A stretch of DNA of 64,000 bases, from the NCBI GenBank assembly GCA_003864495.1, contig ML133460.1, positions 1,394,492 to 1,458,491 on the forward strand, read 5' to 3'. A program made the translations under genes and the position numbers. The DNA comes from Nemopilema nomurai (lineage: Eukaryota; Cnidaria; Scyphozoa; Rhizostomeae; Rhizostomatidae). This document shows, piece after piece, positions 49,460 to 60,119 of this stretch. Positions within the stretch are counted from its first letter, which is position 1. Each line of letters opens with the position of its first letter. The notes under the pieces were generated by a model. It did not search any database, was not told the DNA's origin, and worked only from the letters and a program-made list of their open reading frames with translations.

Positions 49460-50947
49460 TCTGAACCGTTTCAGGACCGTGGTTCTTCCTGCCCCTGGCA
49501 ATCGCCTTTTGGCTCGGTCCGCAATTGCTTCTTCAGTGTCTGTTAGGCCGGTCGCAGTCCAATCATGCCAATCTAGCTGTTACTTGCGGTGGTAAGACAC
49601 ATTTTATGTCATCCTGAGCTACACCTGCAAGCCACCGTTTCGGTGTATATCAAGTCACTTACGTAAAAGGCACTTCTTATGCGAAATCTCTTAACACGTG
49701 ACAACAAACAAAGGTGCGAGATTCTCCAATTAATGCGACATCATCGTAAAATATTATAGCATTTTGTCAATCCAAGTACCGAACAACCAGTTTATCGGGC
49801 GTTTTCGTTTGGAAAGAGCTGTGAATTTCTCAACATCTTCTATCGATGCGTGTGTCATTGCTGTTTCAAAAAAATCTTTAATGATGTCTTTGATATAATG
49901 GGATTTTCTGTCTGATACAGAAAGGCAAAAGCAGGTGGTTTTGAAGGGAGGGTGAACCTTGGGAGCCAGGCTAAACAAAATACTTGTCTCAATATCTGAT
50001 CACATCTTCGCGTTTTTAACGGTAAAATGTGAATTCTTGCTTCGTTGCTGCTGATGGTAGAACCTTTGCTTATGTCATTAAGAAGGTTCCATTTTCTAAA
50101 GAGGCCAGATAAAATTTTAAAGAAAGTATCCCAGCCCATGATTGCAGCAAAGAGTATCCAATGCTTAAGTGGTAGCTCTACCGATCAATTTCTATCATTA
50201 TCACTATCATTATCATTTCTCATTATCTTTCAGAAATGACAATGGACAAAAAATAACCTCTTTTCTCTTATTTCTGTTTTTTGCGTGCTTATTTTAGCCT
50301 TTTGTCGTTGTAAACCCAGGCTAGCTAACATAGTAAAAGTGAGATTTTTTATCGCAGTTTGAGTTGAATTGAAAATGAAGTCGAATGTCCTTTGATGATA
50401 GGGTGGGTCGTGGGCGCAGTTATTTTGTAACATCTACCCCTTCTCAAATATGTCCACAAACAAGATGGTTTTCTCCCACAAATGTTGATATTCTTTATGT
50501 CACTAGCACCTTTCCTTCAAAGAAAGTGGTTTGTAAGCAAGTCATTATTGATAACTTTCTTATATCTCTTAAGATGCTGTTAGTTCTTGTTGCAAATTTA
50601 AGAACATTTGCAGAACTAAACAACCCTGCCTGTTAAAATACTTTTATTCCGAAGAGAAGAGAGAGGAGAAGATCTTTTAAAGTGCACCTTGGAGATTTAT
50701 CATGTATTGTACACCCCGTTTGCCCGCATTTAACGCAGGATAAAATTTTCAAACGCACATGTCTAAGTTTAAATAAACTGGATGTTCATAAAACACCTTA
50801 CACGTTTGTACCAGACAACGTTAAAGAAATAGACGCACAATCAGTCTCAAGTTCTTTTGACTTTATTTCTAGGTTATGTTTTCATCGATTGACTTATCAA
50901 GTCAAATCAATTCGAATGTGCAACGGATCTCCTTGCCATTTCTGTGT
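49460..50947. other. Intergenic stretch with weak minus-strand frames
   Basis: Two adjoining minus-strand frames, 50139-49990 (IMGWDTFFKILSGLFRKWN) and about 49990-49754 (VHPPFKTTCFCLSVSDRKSH then DIIKDFFETAMTHASIEDVE), look protein-like but lie in different frames and match no family known to me. They could be a decayed gene or chance. No other feature recognised. Confidence 0.3.
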
Positions 50948-51172
50948 TCATCGATCGTGGTCAGGGTAACTTCCTCTGACAGTGTCGTGTTCGTCTGCCG
51001 TAGCACGTGACTCTGGCGCTGCGCATTGAATTTGCATCACAACGTCAAGCATCGATACCAGGGAAGTGGCACCGATGGAGCTTATGACAAAATGGCCTAC
51101 CCTAAGGCAACCAGCATCTTTCTCTGCCGCCCCCTGTGACGTTTGACCTCTAACTTTGCATCCGAAAAGCAT
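50948..51172 (-). CDS. Orphan PDZ-like fragment
   Basis: The minus-strand frame reads KVRGQTSQGAAEKDAGCLRV then GHFVISSIGATSLVSMLDVV. This parallels the middle of many PDZ domains, where GGAAEKDGxLRVGDxIlsINGxSL is typical: the AAEKD turn, LRVG strand and ISS-IG-TSL loop are in the expected order. The carboxylate-binding GLGF strand is not visible, and the usual GD after LRV is GH. A pyrimidine-containing stretch ending CTAAAG sits just upstream of the M at 51172 and might be an acceptor. No further exons of a PDZ gene were found nearby, so it may be a relic, a diverged exon, or coincidence. Confidence 0.35.
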   Translation of the reverse strand: MLFGCKVRGQTSQGAAEKDAGCLRVGHFVISSIGATSLVSMLDVVMQIQCAAPESRATADEHDTVRGSYPDHDR

Positions 51173-53237
51173 CCTTTAGACAGTTGCTGTACTTAAGAAA
51201 CCTTGACAGAAATTCAACGAGTTACTCAGAACGAAAGACCCTTACAAGCTTTGGCTTATTGACTTTTTCTTATAAGAAGTTCGAAAACATTTTATATCAT
51301 GATTTTTGTAAACAGCAGGATAGGACTTTTGCGTACCCTTTATAAAGATTATAGTTTATATTAATCAAGGCCTTATCAACTTTAAAGCCAGGTCTGGAAA
51401 TCGTGTTCTACCAAGGCTCAAAACAAGCGCATGTTTTGCATATTGATTCGGTCTTGAATTGCAAATATTATTTCTCCATTTACCATAGGACATCAGTAAC
51501 TCGCCAAAGCTAACAGGCCGGGTAGCAATAACCCGTTGCTGGTGATAATTAGTAGCTAACGACTAACGCATTCAAGAAATGATCAGTGAATTAGAACATG
51601 TTATGGAATCAGGCTTGTGTTAAACCAAAGGCTTGTGTAAACTCGATTGCTAATACATTATAGGTGCGACCTGTGTTAGAATGCTTGAAATGGAATTATT
51701 CCTGATTTTTGCCATAGTTCTAGTTGCATTGAGCTTGGACGGCAATTATCACTTTATTTACAAAGAATCACTGGTGCTGTGACAACTTTCTTTGATTCAT
51801 CATGCGTACCCGCAGTTGTTTTCTACGTTTTGTGAACAATATATCAACGCACATCGCAAACGTTAGCAGCACCAAAACGTGTTAGCGGGCGAAGCCATGG
51901 CCCAAAATCAAAACAATATTGATAGGGTGTCGTGGTTTAATACAATGAGGTCATTTGAATCCAGCCAGGGCAAGTAGCAAATAGCCAACCAATCACCCAG
52001 AGATGTTTGGGGTTGATATGAATTAGTATAGAAGTCGCTACTATGGGGTGGTTTTTAAAGGGGTTTAAAAGGGCTAATTGGGGCTATTCATTTGGTTAGT
52101 AATCGGGCACATGCCACGTACAAGAAGAAAATTTTGACGACCGTTTAAACTGATGATATGTACCTGTAGGACTGAAATCTAGATTCACGTTCCTAGCTCG
52201 AGGCCATCTGTGAAATCCGATTATTTTGCAAAAGGTATTTCACCCTTCTGTCCAACTACACACTTTTTAGTTTAAAGAACGAGTTTTATCTCGGAGAATG
52301 ATCGTCAGACTTTATCAACTGTAGTCTCGTAGAGTGTAGAACTGCCGAAGATTTAGAAGTTTAAGAGTTGTCTTAAAGGCAAGTATCAAGGCGATTAAAA
52401 TGCGATTTTGCTAATGGTGTGAAGTCAACAGGGACGTCTACAAGAAGTGGGGTCAACGGGAACACGAGTACCTTAACTCACATTTTTAATGACCAAAACA
52501 ACTAAATAACAGTCACATTTGAAATGATCTACGTGCCACATTCCATTGAATTTCTCATCCTGTTTTTGCCTTGACTTGACGTCTTTCCATTTATTGAACG
52601 TAAAATAAGTCAAGAACATGCAAAATGTCATCATAGACAAACTATGGATGAAGTTTGTCTTGCAATGTAAAAGACTGCTAATCCGATGGGCTGGTCATAA
52701 GACTATGGACGTAGAAATCGGTCTGACTCTTTTTTAGGAAGAATAGAATTTATGGCTTTAGTTTCAAGAACAAGTCCAGAATATGATAATAAAAATGTTA
52801 GCGCTGAAACATTTCGTATTAACATTTCGCATTTCACTTGGTAGGTGCCGTGACCCTAACAGACTTTTAACAAAAGAAAACCCCAGCAGTTGAAACATGT
52901 CAGCTATTCTAACCAATATTAAATCTGAGTTTGTCAAAATTAGAGAAGAAAATGCTTTTAAGAAAGGCAACAGTTTTGCTTGAATCAGGCAATATTTTCA
53001 TATTAATTTTTCGGTATCAACTTGTGCGATGTTACGTGCAGGAAAGGCATTAATAACAGCATTATATGTTGTTGAGTTTTTAGTCCTGCTAAATTACTCG
53101 TATTGTTGACTTAATTTACACTATTTCTATAATTTTCATTATAGACTTTCATTACAACTATCATTATAATCATCATTCATTACAACTATCATGACAAATT
53201 AATCAACTAGATAGTCATCAAAAACAGAAGTCAGTTT
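51173..53237. other. Intergenic stretch, no gene recognised
   Basis: AT-rich, with no supported frame. The 3' untranslated region of the forkhead gene should occupy the right part; a run of ATCATTACAACTATCATT-type short repeats lies at about 53145-53200. Confidence 0.45.
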
Positions 53238-54575
53238 CTAAGCGTTGGAGAGAACAAACGTAGAAAGTTGATTGGTGATTTTTGGGCACTTGGTTAATGC
53301 CATGTCATTCTCGCTGTCTCTTGAAGGAGGAAGGCATTGGCTGTGGCTTCTCTTCGGGTTCAGTCCATTGGCATATCCTTTGAAGAGCCTCGTGTCAGGT
53401 ATGGTCTGATCCACCTTTGGGATTTTGTGCGGGAAATGAAGTATGAATCGGCCATCACTATGGCGGCTGTAGCCCGTCGCTGAAATGGACCCAGAAGGTG
53501 AAGGTACCGTGGCCTCCTCTTGCCCGCAGCCTTCGTGGTGGTTCTCCTTCCTTATAACGCTAGCTTCATCTTCACATATATATCCAACTTTTTTCTCAAA
53601 GGGAAAACGTTGGTCATTGAGATGTTCGTTGGTGATAGCCATAGGCGAAGAAACTTGGCCTTTAAACGGAACACGAAAATTGTGAAAATTGTTTCTGCAT
53701 TGGGCCGGGCCAGGAGGTCCTCGAGCGATAAAAGAACTTTCGGTGACATGATTCTCGAAGGCGTATCTCCTACTTGGTGTAACGCACCCTTCGAGATGGC
53801 CACTTGCCTTCAAGCCATGACGCATGTCACCGTACGGCTCTGGTGCTGGCGAAGGATAGATGCCTGGAAACAGCGCGCCTTCGTTGAATCTCATCCCATT
53901 TAGACTTGGGTCGGACCAGCAGTGGGCTCCTAACACGTGACCTCTTCTCTTTCGTGTTGTCATTCTCTTTCTGAACTGTCCTCGCAGGAAGTTCTCCACA
54001 TAAGAGGGGTGAACTGTCCAGTTGTTACCTCTCCCGTGCCGAGAGGGACCGACTTTGACAAAGCATTCATTAAGCGACAAATTATGTCGCACACAGTTTC
54101 TCCATCCCTTGACTTTTACTTCGATGGATGGAAACTTCCTCTCTATATAATCATATATCTCGCCAAGTGTTATTCGTTGGAATTGACTGCTCAGGATTGC
54201 TTGTCCAATCATACAAGTGTATGACGGTACCCCTCGATCGTGTGACCGTCTAGCGCCAATGGTCTGTGTTCCCTTTCCAGCTTCGCTTTGCGTCGTGCTT
54301 GACTTGGGACTCTCTCGCTCTGCCGGCTTCCTGCTATCGTTTGATAATATGCTTGAGATGCTGAATGCTGTGGAACAGTACGGGACACTCTTCTTGTCGT
54401 CTTCAGCCGGAATCTTCGACATGCAACTGCTAATGGGTATCAACGGAGGAGGCATTGGTGAAGTCGGTAGGACTGTCTTCTTCTCTTCCTTCGCCATAAT
54501 CAGCGGAAATCGCTTTAGAATTTCACCAGTTTCATCGCCTGATGTCGCTAGATTCATTCTCTTTTCAGCGTCCAT
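53238..54575 (-). CDS. Forkhead transcription factor, FoxQ2-like, single exon
   Basis: An uninterrupted 445-residue frame starts MDAEKRMNLATSGDETGEIL. Residues about 71-77 read FSISSIL, an eh1-like motif of the kind that recruits Groucho/TLE co-repressors. The forkhead domain spans roughly residues 115-212: it opens VPSYTCMIGQAILSS, continues ITLGEIYDYIERKFP, has the recognition helix WRNCVRHNLSLNECFVKVG, and ends NNWTVHPSYVENFLRGQFRK followed by a basic tail KRMTTRKRRG. The WxVHPxxxxxFLRGxFRKR wing is typical of FoxQ2, as is an eh1 motif. Unusual points: the start lacks the common KPPYSYIALI, and Cys replaces the usual Ser/Ala of WRNSVRH. The remaining 230 residues are low in order and lack known domains. 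Expected role: nuclear DNA-binding regulator, likely a repressor; FoxQ2 genes mark the apical/aboral or oral ends of larvae in several animals. The assignment to FoxQ2 rather than another Q class is by eye. Confidence 0.85.
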   Translation of the reverse strand: MDAEKRMNLATSGDETGEILKRFPLIMAKEEKKTVLPTSPMPPPLIPISSCMSKIPAEDDKKSVPYCSTAFSISSILSNDSRKPAERESPKSSTTQSEAGKGTQTIGARRSHDRGVPSYTCMIGQAILSSQFQRITLGEIYDYIERKFPSIEVKVKGWRNCVRHNLSLNECFVKVGPSRHGRGNNWTVHPSYVENFLRGQFRKRMTTRKRRGHVLGAHCWSDPSLNGMRFNEGALFPGIYPSPAPEPYGDMRHGLKASGHLEGCVTPSRRYAFENHVTESSFIARGPPGPAQCRNNFHNFRVPFKGQVSSPMAITNEHLNDQRFPFEKKVGYICEDEASVIRKENHHEGCGQEEATVPSPSGSISATGYSRHSDGRFILHFPHKIPKVDQTIPDTRLFKGYANGLNPKRSHSQCLPPSRDSENDMALTKCPKITNQLSTFVLSNA

Positions 54576-57500
54576 GATAGAAATGAGTTCTAGGGGTGGC
54601 TCGGTGTCTTCTCTTCCTTCTGTTTTGTTTGAACCTTATAGTTTCCTTACCCTGCTTTAAACTTCGTCAACACATTCGCATAGAGCAAGTTTGTGACCGC
54701 CTTCGGCAATCTATCACCCTTTTGAATGGTGCTGGAAGCTTGAAGCTTTTTTATTCACAGGGCAACAAACACGTTTTGTAAATTAACACAGGTCTGGTCA
54801 CAAGCAACTAGTGCCCGCATTTGTTTGTGATTTCCTCCCCTTTCATAGTAAATGTTTGCCGTTGCATCGTTAAATCCTTTGTAAACAGATCAAATGGTTA
54901 CGCAACCAAATAGTAAGGAACAATGAAGTTTGTTGAAGAACTAAAACAATCCGAATCAACTGCAAGTATCGATTCACAATCAGAAATGAATTTTTAATGT
55001 TCTGCATGCCTCTGGGTAGGGGTCGCTACCCTTGTCTGTAAGCACTGCATATTTTGATAGCTGGCATGAAAAGAACATTCTACTTTGATTTCCAATGACG
55101 GAATCAATGAAATTAAATTAGTTTTCGTATTCTCATTAAGCATTATAACAAATGAGATGACATATGTTTCCTAGTTATCTTTTTCATCAATTTAAACAGG
55201 GTTGAGGAAAAGAAGATTTCTGTCTCAGTCTTCTAAGACTCCTAAAGATGAACATGTTCAGCTGTTATTAAGTTTTTATATACGCCTAAGAGTAGCCAGG
55301 TCTTCATATCGATGGTTATCCCGTTACAGCCTTCAATGATATATTTCTACCTCTAAACATTCGCTCACGATACTCTGAGAGTCCGCTTCAACAACCCACG
55401 TGTTGTTGAGCGACTTGTTTCGCGTATCTCATATTAAATTCACCAAAGCCATATTGTTATGCCCGGTCACTCAAACAGCTGATTTCGCTGTTGATCCTGA
55501 TTACTGATGCTTTCTGTAAAATAACACCCGACTTAAACAATGATAAATACATGTTTCATCGTTAGAATAAACTTTCCCATGACCATTAATGAAATAGTTT
55601 TTTATTAGCTTTCCATTCCTTTAGCTGAAAAACATCACCAACCCTTGGGGATCTATTCTACTTGCTTTCAAAGTACCAAGATGACTATTATTAAAATATA
55701 AAAGTGCATTTCAACTTGGACAGGTAAAAAGCAACTCCCTATGAAAGAGTTCCTGAAAATGCGCAGGTGTCTTCTCAATGTGCGATTCTGTTGTAGATTT
55801 TAATGATTTTATATTGACGACATCTTTACAATGTCTGAACTGATGTTGAATTTTGTCTCCCAATAAGCAGCTCAAATCTCGACGTCTGTATCGCTTGTTT
55901 TAACTGCTTTCTTCACTAACCAACATTTTAGCTTTTACCAACATTAATTTGAGCTATGATATTCGTAAGCACCGGTTTTTTCGGTGACTGTGGATTTAAC
56001 TTCGGTGTAAAAATTACTTGTACCAAACTTAATAGTGTTATTATTCAATTTTATCCACAAACTCGTGCTACTTTTATCAAAAGTCTTCTGTTACTATATT
56101 AAGTAAGATATAATGTACGAAACAAGAAAACAGCTAAATCATTAAGATTTCTCTTCGGTCACATGTTTTCCTAAAACTGTTCCAGTTTTTCTTTGTATTC
56201 GAAGTTCTTGGTTGGTTTTACTGAAAAAGGACATCAATAGCGTTATCCAAAGAATATCACAATTTGTCTCAAGAACACTCTTACATCGGAGAGTTCGGAG
56301 TCCCATTAATTTTCCACCTTACACAAGCTGACAATAGACAGTGAAACTAGGTACCATATAGTATGGTAGCAAAACGTTTCTTGGTCTAAACATAACTTTC
56401 ACTTTATAGCGTCAGAACTGGTTAACGTGCAACGGAAGATGAGGATGAGAAAGATAATAACTTGCTTCTTCGTGGAATCAATCAAAGTTGAAGAAATAAG
56501 CCTATTTTGAGAAAGCCATGCAAAGCCAAATAACTAAAGAAGTGAATACCATCTAATTAAGATCCAAGACGCTAATAGGATCATTACACACGTTTTTGTA
56601 GTTTTGAACAACACTTTTCTCAGAGCCAGAAAATGAAGCACATTTCCTCGAATCAACCAGCAACGTAACCTCCTGTTTACATTGGTTCGCAAACAAATTT
56701 GTGAAGGACCTGTGACGATGCAGAATTCTTAGGCTGTTTAGAACCGACTTGCAAACGTGCTTACGGGTGCGCTTTCGTTCGAACGCCTATTGTTCATGCC
56801 TAATTGCAGGTAAGGCGTTTGCAATCTTTGCTATCAGAGAAATATATCTGCTTACTGCTTGCAGGCAAATGCGTGATAACAACAGCAATATACTAAGAGC
56901 CGAAATCGATAAAGCGTGAAAAGCTGTGCGTTTGTAAGCCAGGCTAAATCAGGTGTTACATCAGACCAATGCTGATTAACCAAAGAAGGTTTCAAGCCAA
57001 GCTCTTTGCTTAATCCTCGCTATTGATTCCTAGTGAAATATCTTTAAAAAGTGGTTATTCTAAATGGGTACTATTATGCGCATAGTTAAGTCGTTAGAAG
57101 TTGCTGTTTTCAAATATTTAGAAATAAGACAAAGTCCTTTCGAAAGTCATTTTTTGGGGTAACAGCCTTGCCAATGGAAAGGAACACGTGGTTTAGATAT
57201 GGGCATGTTTCCAGCATGAATAACGACATCAGTAACAATTTATGACCCTTAAAATCCAATACAATACAGACAGTAAGTTCCATCAGTTGAACCTTCAAAC
57301 AGATTTTGAAACTTTTCCCTATAGTTTAAAGCCACATGAAGGTGTTCATGTTGATAAAACTCTTAGAAAGTAGCGAAAAATTGCTTACATTTAAAGATCT
57401 TAAGTAAAGGTCGGTATTACACAAGAGATCTTGAGAGCTTAAACCAGACATAGCTAGATGTATTTGGTCTTAGATTCAAAACAGATTCTGAAGGGCTGCA

Positions 57501-59105
57501 TGCTTGTAGTCTATACTTGAAAAAAATCTCTTCTTGACAAATAGAAGCTTTCTCTTTCTTAATTCATAGATACAATCTAGTTTGCAAATTACAACCCCAC
57601 CCCATAATCAGTTACTTTGTTAGTCAGATGCAAATTTGCTCTTTTGATGGGGTATCATGCAACATAAACTTTGTTTAGAAAGCTTTGCCTGTAAAAAATT
57701 ACACGATGGGGTAGGTCTTTCCTCCTTTTCTCTGCTGACCTTCAACTCCGAGACGTCAAGTGTCCATAAACTAAGAGCTATGCCTAGATTGACCTACGAC
57801 GATGTTCATTCTATCAGCTGGGGTAACCATCGTTTGCTGTTAAAGGGATTCCCCTTATCGACAATGTTCGCATTGTTATAATCCGAGGGTAAATGAGCTA
57901 ACAGATTGCTAAACACGTGGGGAAAACTACAACACTGGCTCCGCAACAACAAAGCAACGTTACCAGCCCAATGCCACAACCCAGAGCCATTTCTCCCCAT
58001 TCCTGTGCAGAAACGTAGCAGATAAACGCATTTAGCAATGAAGATTTTCCGCCACGAATTTATTTCATGCTAGTATGGCTACTAAAGCTAAGGCTTAGGG
58101 CTGGAATTAAACAACAAATAGCCAAAATCTAAATATGACAACAATCTAAATATTTGCTCAAAAAGCCGAGTTTGTCCAAAGCACAATAAAAATCATGTTT
58201 TTGATGCTCGGCGGTCACTTGTTATCTACCAGACGCTGAATCGGATTCATCCAAATAAGAAAGCTTTTATTGTACTCACGAACCGATTTCATTTGTTACT
58301 TGGAATCACCGGAATTTGAGTAGCGGTACTGATTGGCTGAGTTTGATAACTTGCTTTTGATCTCTCTTCTGATTGGTCTATTTCGATCCACAGCTGGGCA
58401 CCCTTTCGAAAGTTTCCTTTGTTGATCTTCATTCCGACATTTTTAAATCCAAAGAACACCAGACAAAAACGCAAGCTATCAAATTAATTGTTATTTTAAA
58501 AGCCAAATTTAAACAAATGAAAGATCGCAAAAAGAACACCTCCTGTGTGAAAAAGGAGAGAATTTTATTTACAGCTGAATGCTCTAATTGAACTCAACCA
58601 AGTATCAACTTTAGTTTTGCGCTAGTGAGACTGTATATGTTTCGATGAGTTGTAGCATTGTTTTAGTAAGATTTAGGGTTTTCACCATTTCGGGCCAACA
58701 CTAGGCATTTCTTACAAGCGATTCTTCTATAAATGCTGAAAGTAAATGAAAATTGTAGCTATATGCACCGTTATCAACAAACTACCCATGGATTCACTAT
58801 GGATTGACTGCATGGAATTGCACAGCTTGTGAAGTTTTACTTATTTTGACAACTCCTAGGACAGCGACATACGTCACCGCATATTTGTAACTTAGCAAAA
58901 GATGAGAGGCAGTGTGCAGCGCAGCGATCAAATATGTCACTTTTCGTGCGCATTTCCTTAACGTAAAAAGTAAACATTGCAGCTACTGCAATGCAGCTGA
59001 TTGCTTGCAAGCAGCATCGACCAGAAGACGACATCTTCGCCTGCTTCTAAGGTGGAAGTATAATAGGCAGATGTGCAAAGGAAGAAAATCTCCCGCCGCG
59101 TCAAC
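54576..59105. promoter_or_regulatory. 4.5-kb intergenic region between the forkhead gene and the intact receptor
   Basis: No gene recognised. The two flanking genes are divergently transcribed from it, so both promoters should lie here. ATTGG boxes (inverted CCAAT) occur twice at about 58331 and 58370. A minus-strand frame (58289-58474) ending PISTATQIPVIPSNK is protein-like but unsupported. Large distal control regions are usual for Fox genes, but none could be delimited. Confidence 0.4.
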
Positions 59106-60119
59106 ATGAACAGCAGTGAGATATCGCTGAGAATCATGGCGTGTTACAGCACGGCGGCCTGGCGATTGATCCTTACGGAGACGCAGTTGCGTACGGTGGC
59201 TGCAAGCATTGCGGTCCTGATACCGCCTGTCGTGGCCATAAACGCAGCCCTGTGCGTAGCGTTGTTCAAGACGAGACAACTGCAAGGCTGCTCAAAGACC
59301 CTTATATTCGGACTGAGCGTTTCGGATTGCTTTAGCGGTGTAGCTGTGATGCCCTCCATGGTTACCGTGCTATTGGCATATGGCCACGAACGGGTATGCT
59401 GGCTCGAACGGCTGTTTATGATTCTTGGCCAAACTAACGGGCACTTTTCAATCTACATCATGCTATCACTCGCAGTGCAACGGCTTTTAAAGGCGAAAGC
59501 AAATCCCGGACAATCAAGTTTCTTCTATGGTCTGTTTTGGAGCAAATCTGGCCTTACAAAAGTTTTTGTGGCTTGTCTCTTATTGTCAATCGCTCATGGG
59601 CTCGTATCGGTGTATTTCTTTGGGTTTGTAGCCAGCAAAATCCCCAACATTATTATGCTGGTAGTTCGTTTACTACTAACTATTTTCATATACATCATAT
59701 ACTTTCATCTATACTTCTCCATCAAACGGTACGTCAAAAGGCGTGTTGGGTTCAATGCGGACGCTGCCGTGCACCAAAAGGCATCGTACAACGCGTTCTT
59801 CAAGACCGTTGCATTGATAATGGTCATCTTCGGGCTGTGTTGCCTGCCATTGATTGTCACAGACGCATTAACTGGTTACTACACTCTGTTCAAGAAGACG
59901 GCCGCACCAAGCGTATTGCGGTTCTTGTATCTGTTGTCCCACAGCGTATTCTTCATGAACAGCGCCATCAACGCTGGCATCTTTATACAAAGGGATCAGG
60001 CTATTCGCATGTACCTCAACTCTCTGTTCCACCTGACATCTCCCATGACAGTTGTAAGGCTCTCTCGACGTCTTCAGGGGACGCTTCAAAAGGCGACAAA
60101 CAAACAAACAACCAAATGA
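59106..60119 (+). CDS. Rhodopsin-like (class A) GPCR, intact single exon
   Basis: 337 residues from the ATG at 59106 (MNSSEISLRIMACYSTAAWR; a possible N-glycosylation site at N2) to TGA; the frame extends a little upstream but without another ATG. Seven hydrophobic segments: about 30-54, 65-91, 99-127, 150-172, 181-207, 231-256, 270-296. TM2 contains FGLSVSDCFSGVAVMPS, and a cysteine at 98 stands at the TM3 top as in class A. The DRY position is AVQRL (123-127), NPxxY in TM7 is replaced by SAINAGIFI, and the second extracellular loop has no cysteine to pair with C98. It is clearly paralogous to the broken receptor at 48.5 kb (shared GQTNxHFS, SIAHGLVSVYFF, SKIPN, LTGYY, AAPSVLRFLY). Ligand unknown; intronless orphan class A receptors with altered motifs are common in cnidarians. 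An AATAAA occurs at about 60505. Confidence 0.9.
   Translation: MNSSEISLRIMACYSTAAWRLILTETQLRTVAASIAVLIPPVVAINAALCVALFKTRQLQGCSKTLIFGLSVSDCFSGVAVMPSMVTVLLAYGHERVCWLERLFMILGQTNGHFSIYIMLSLAVQRLLKAKANPGQSSFFYGLFWSKSGLTKVFVACLLLSIAHGLVSVYFFGFVASKIPNIIMLVVRLLLTIFIYIIYFHLYFSIKRYVKRRVGFNADAAVHQKASYNAFFKTVALIMVIFGLCCLPLIVTDALTGYYTLFKKTAAPSVLRFLYLLSHSVFFMNSAINAGIFIQRDQAIRMYLNSLFHLTSPMTVVRLSRRLQGTLQKATNKQTTK

Noticed and set aside
49754..50139. Two adjoining minus-strand frames that might be one frameshifted gene
   Set aside because: Protein-like but no family recognised, and no homologue to show that the two frames belong together; kept only as a remark.
58289..58474. Minus-strand frame with GNFRKGAQLWIEIDQSEE
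   Set aside because: No acceptor or partner exon, and it lies in the likely promoter region with CCAAT-type boxes.
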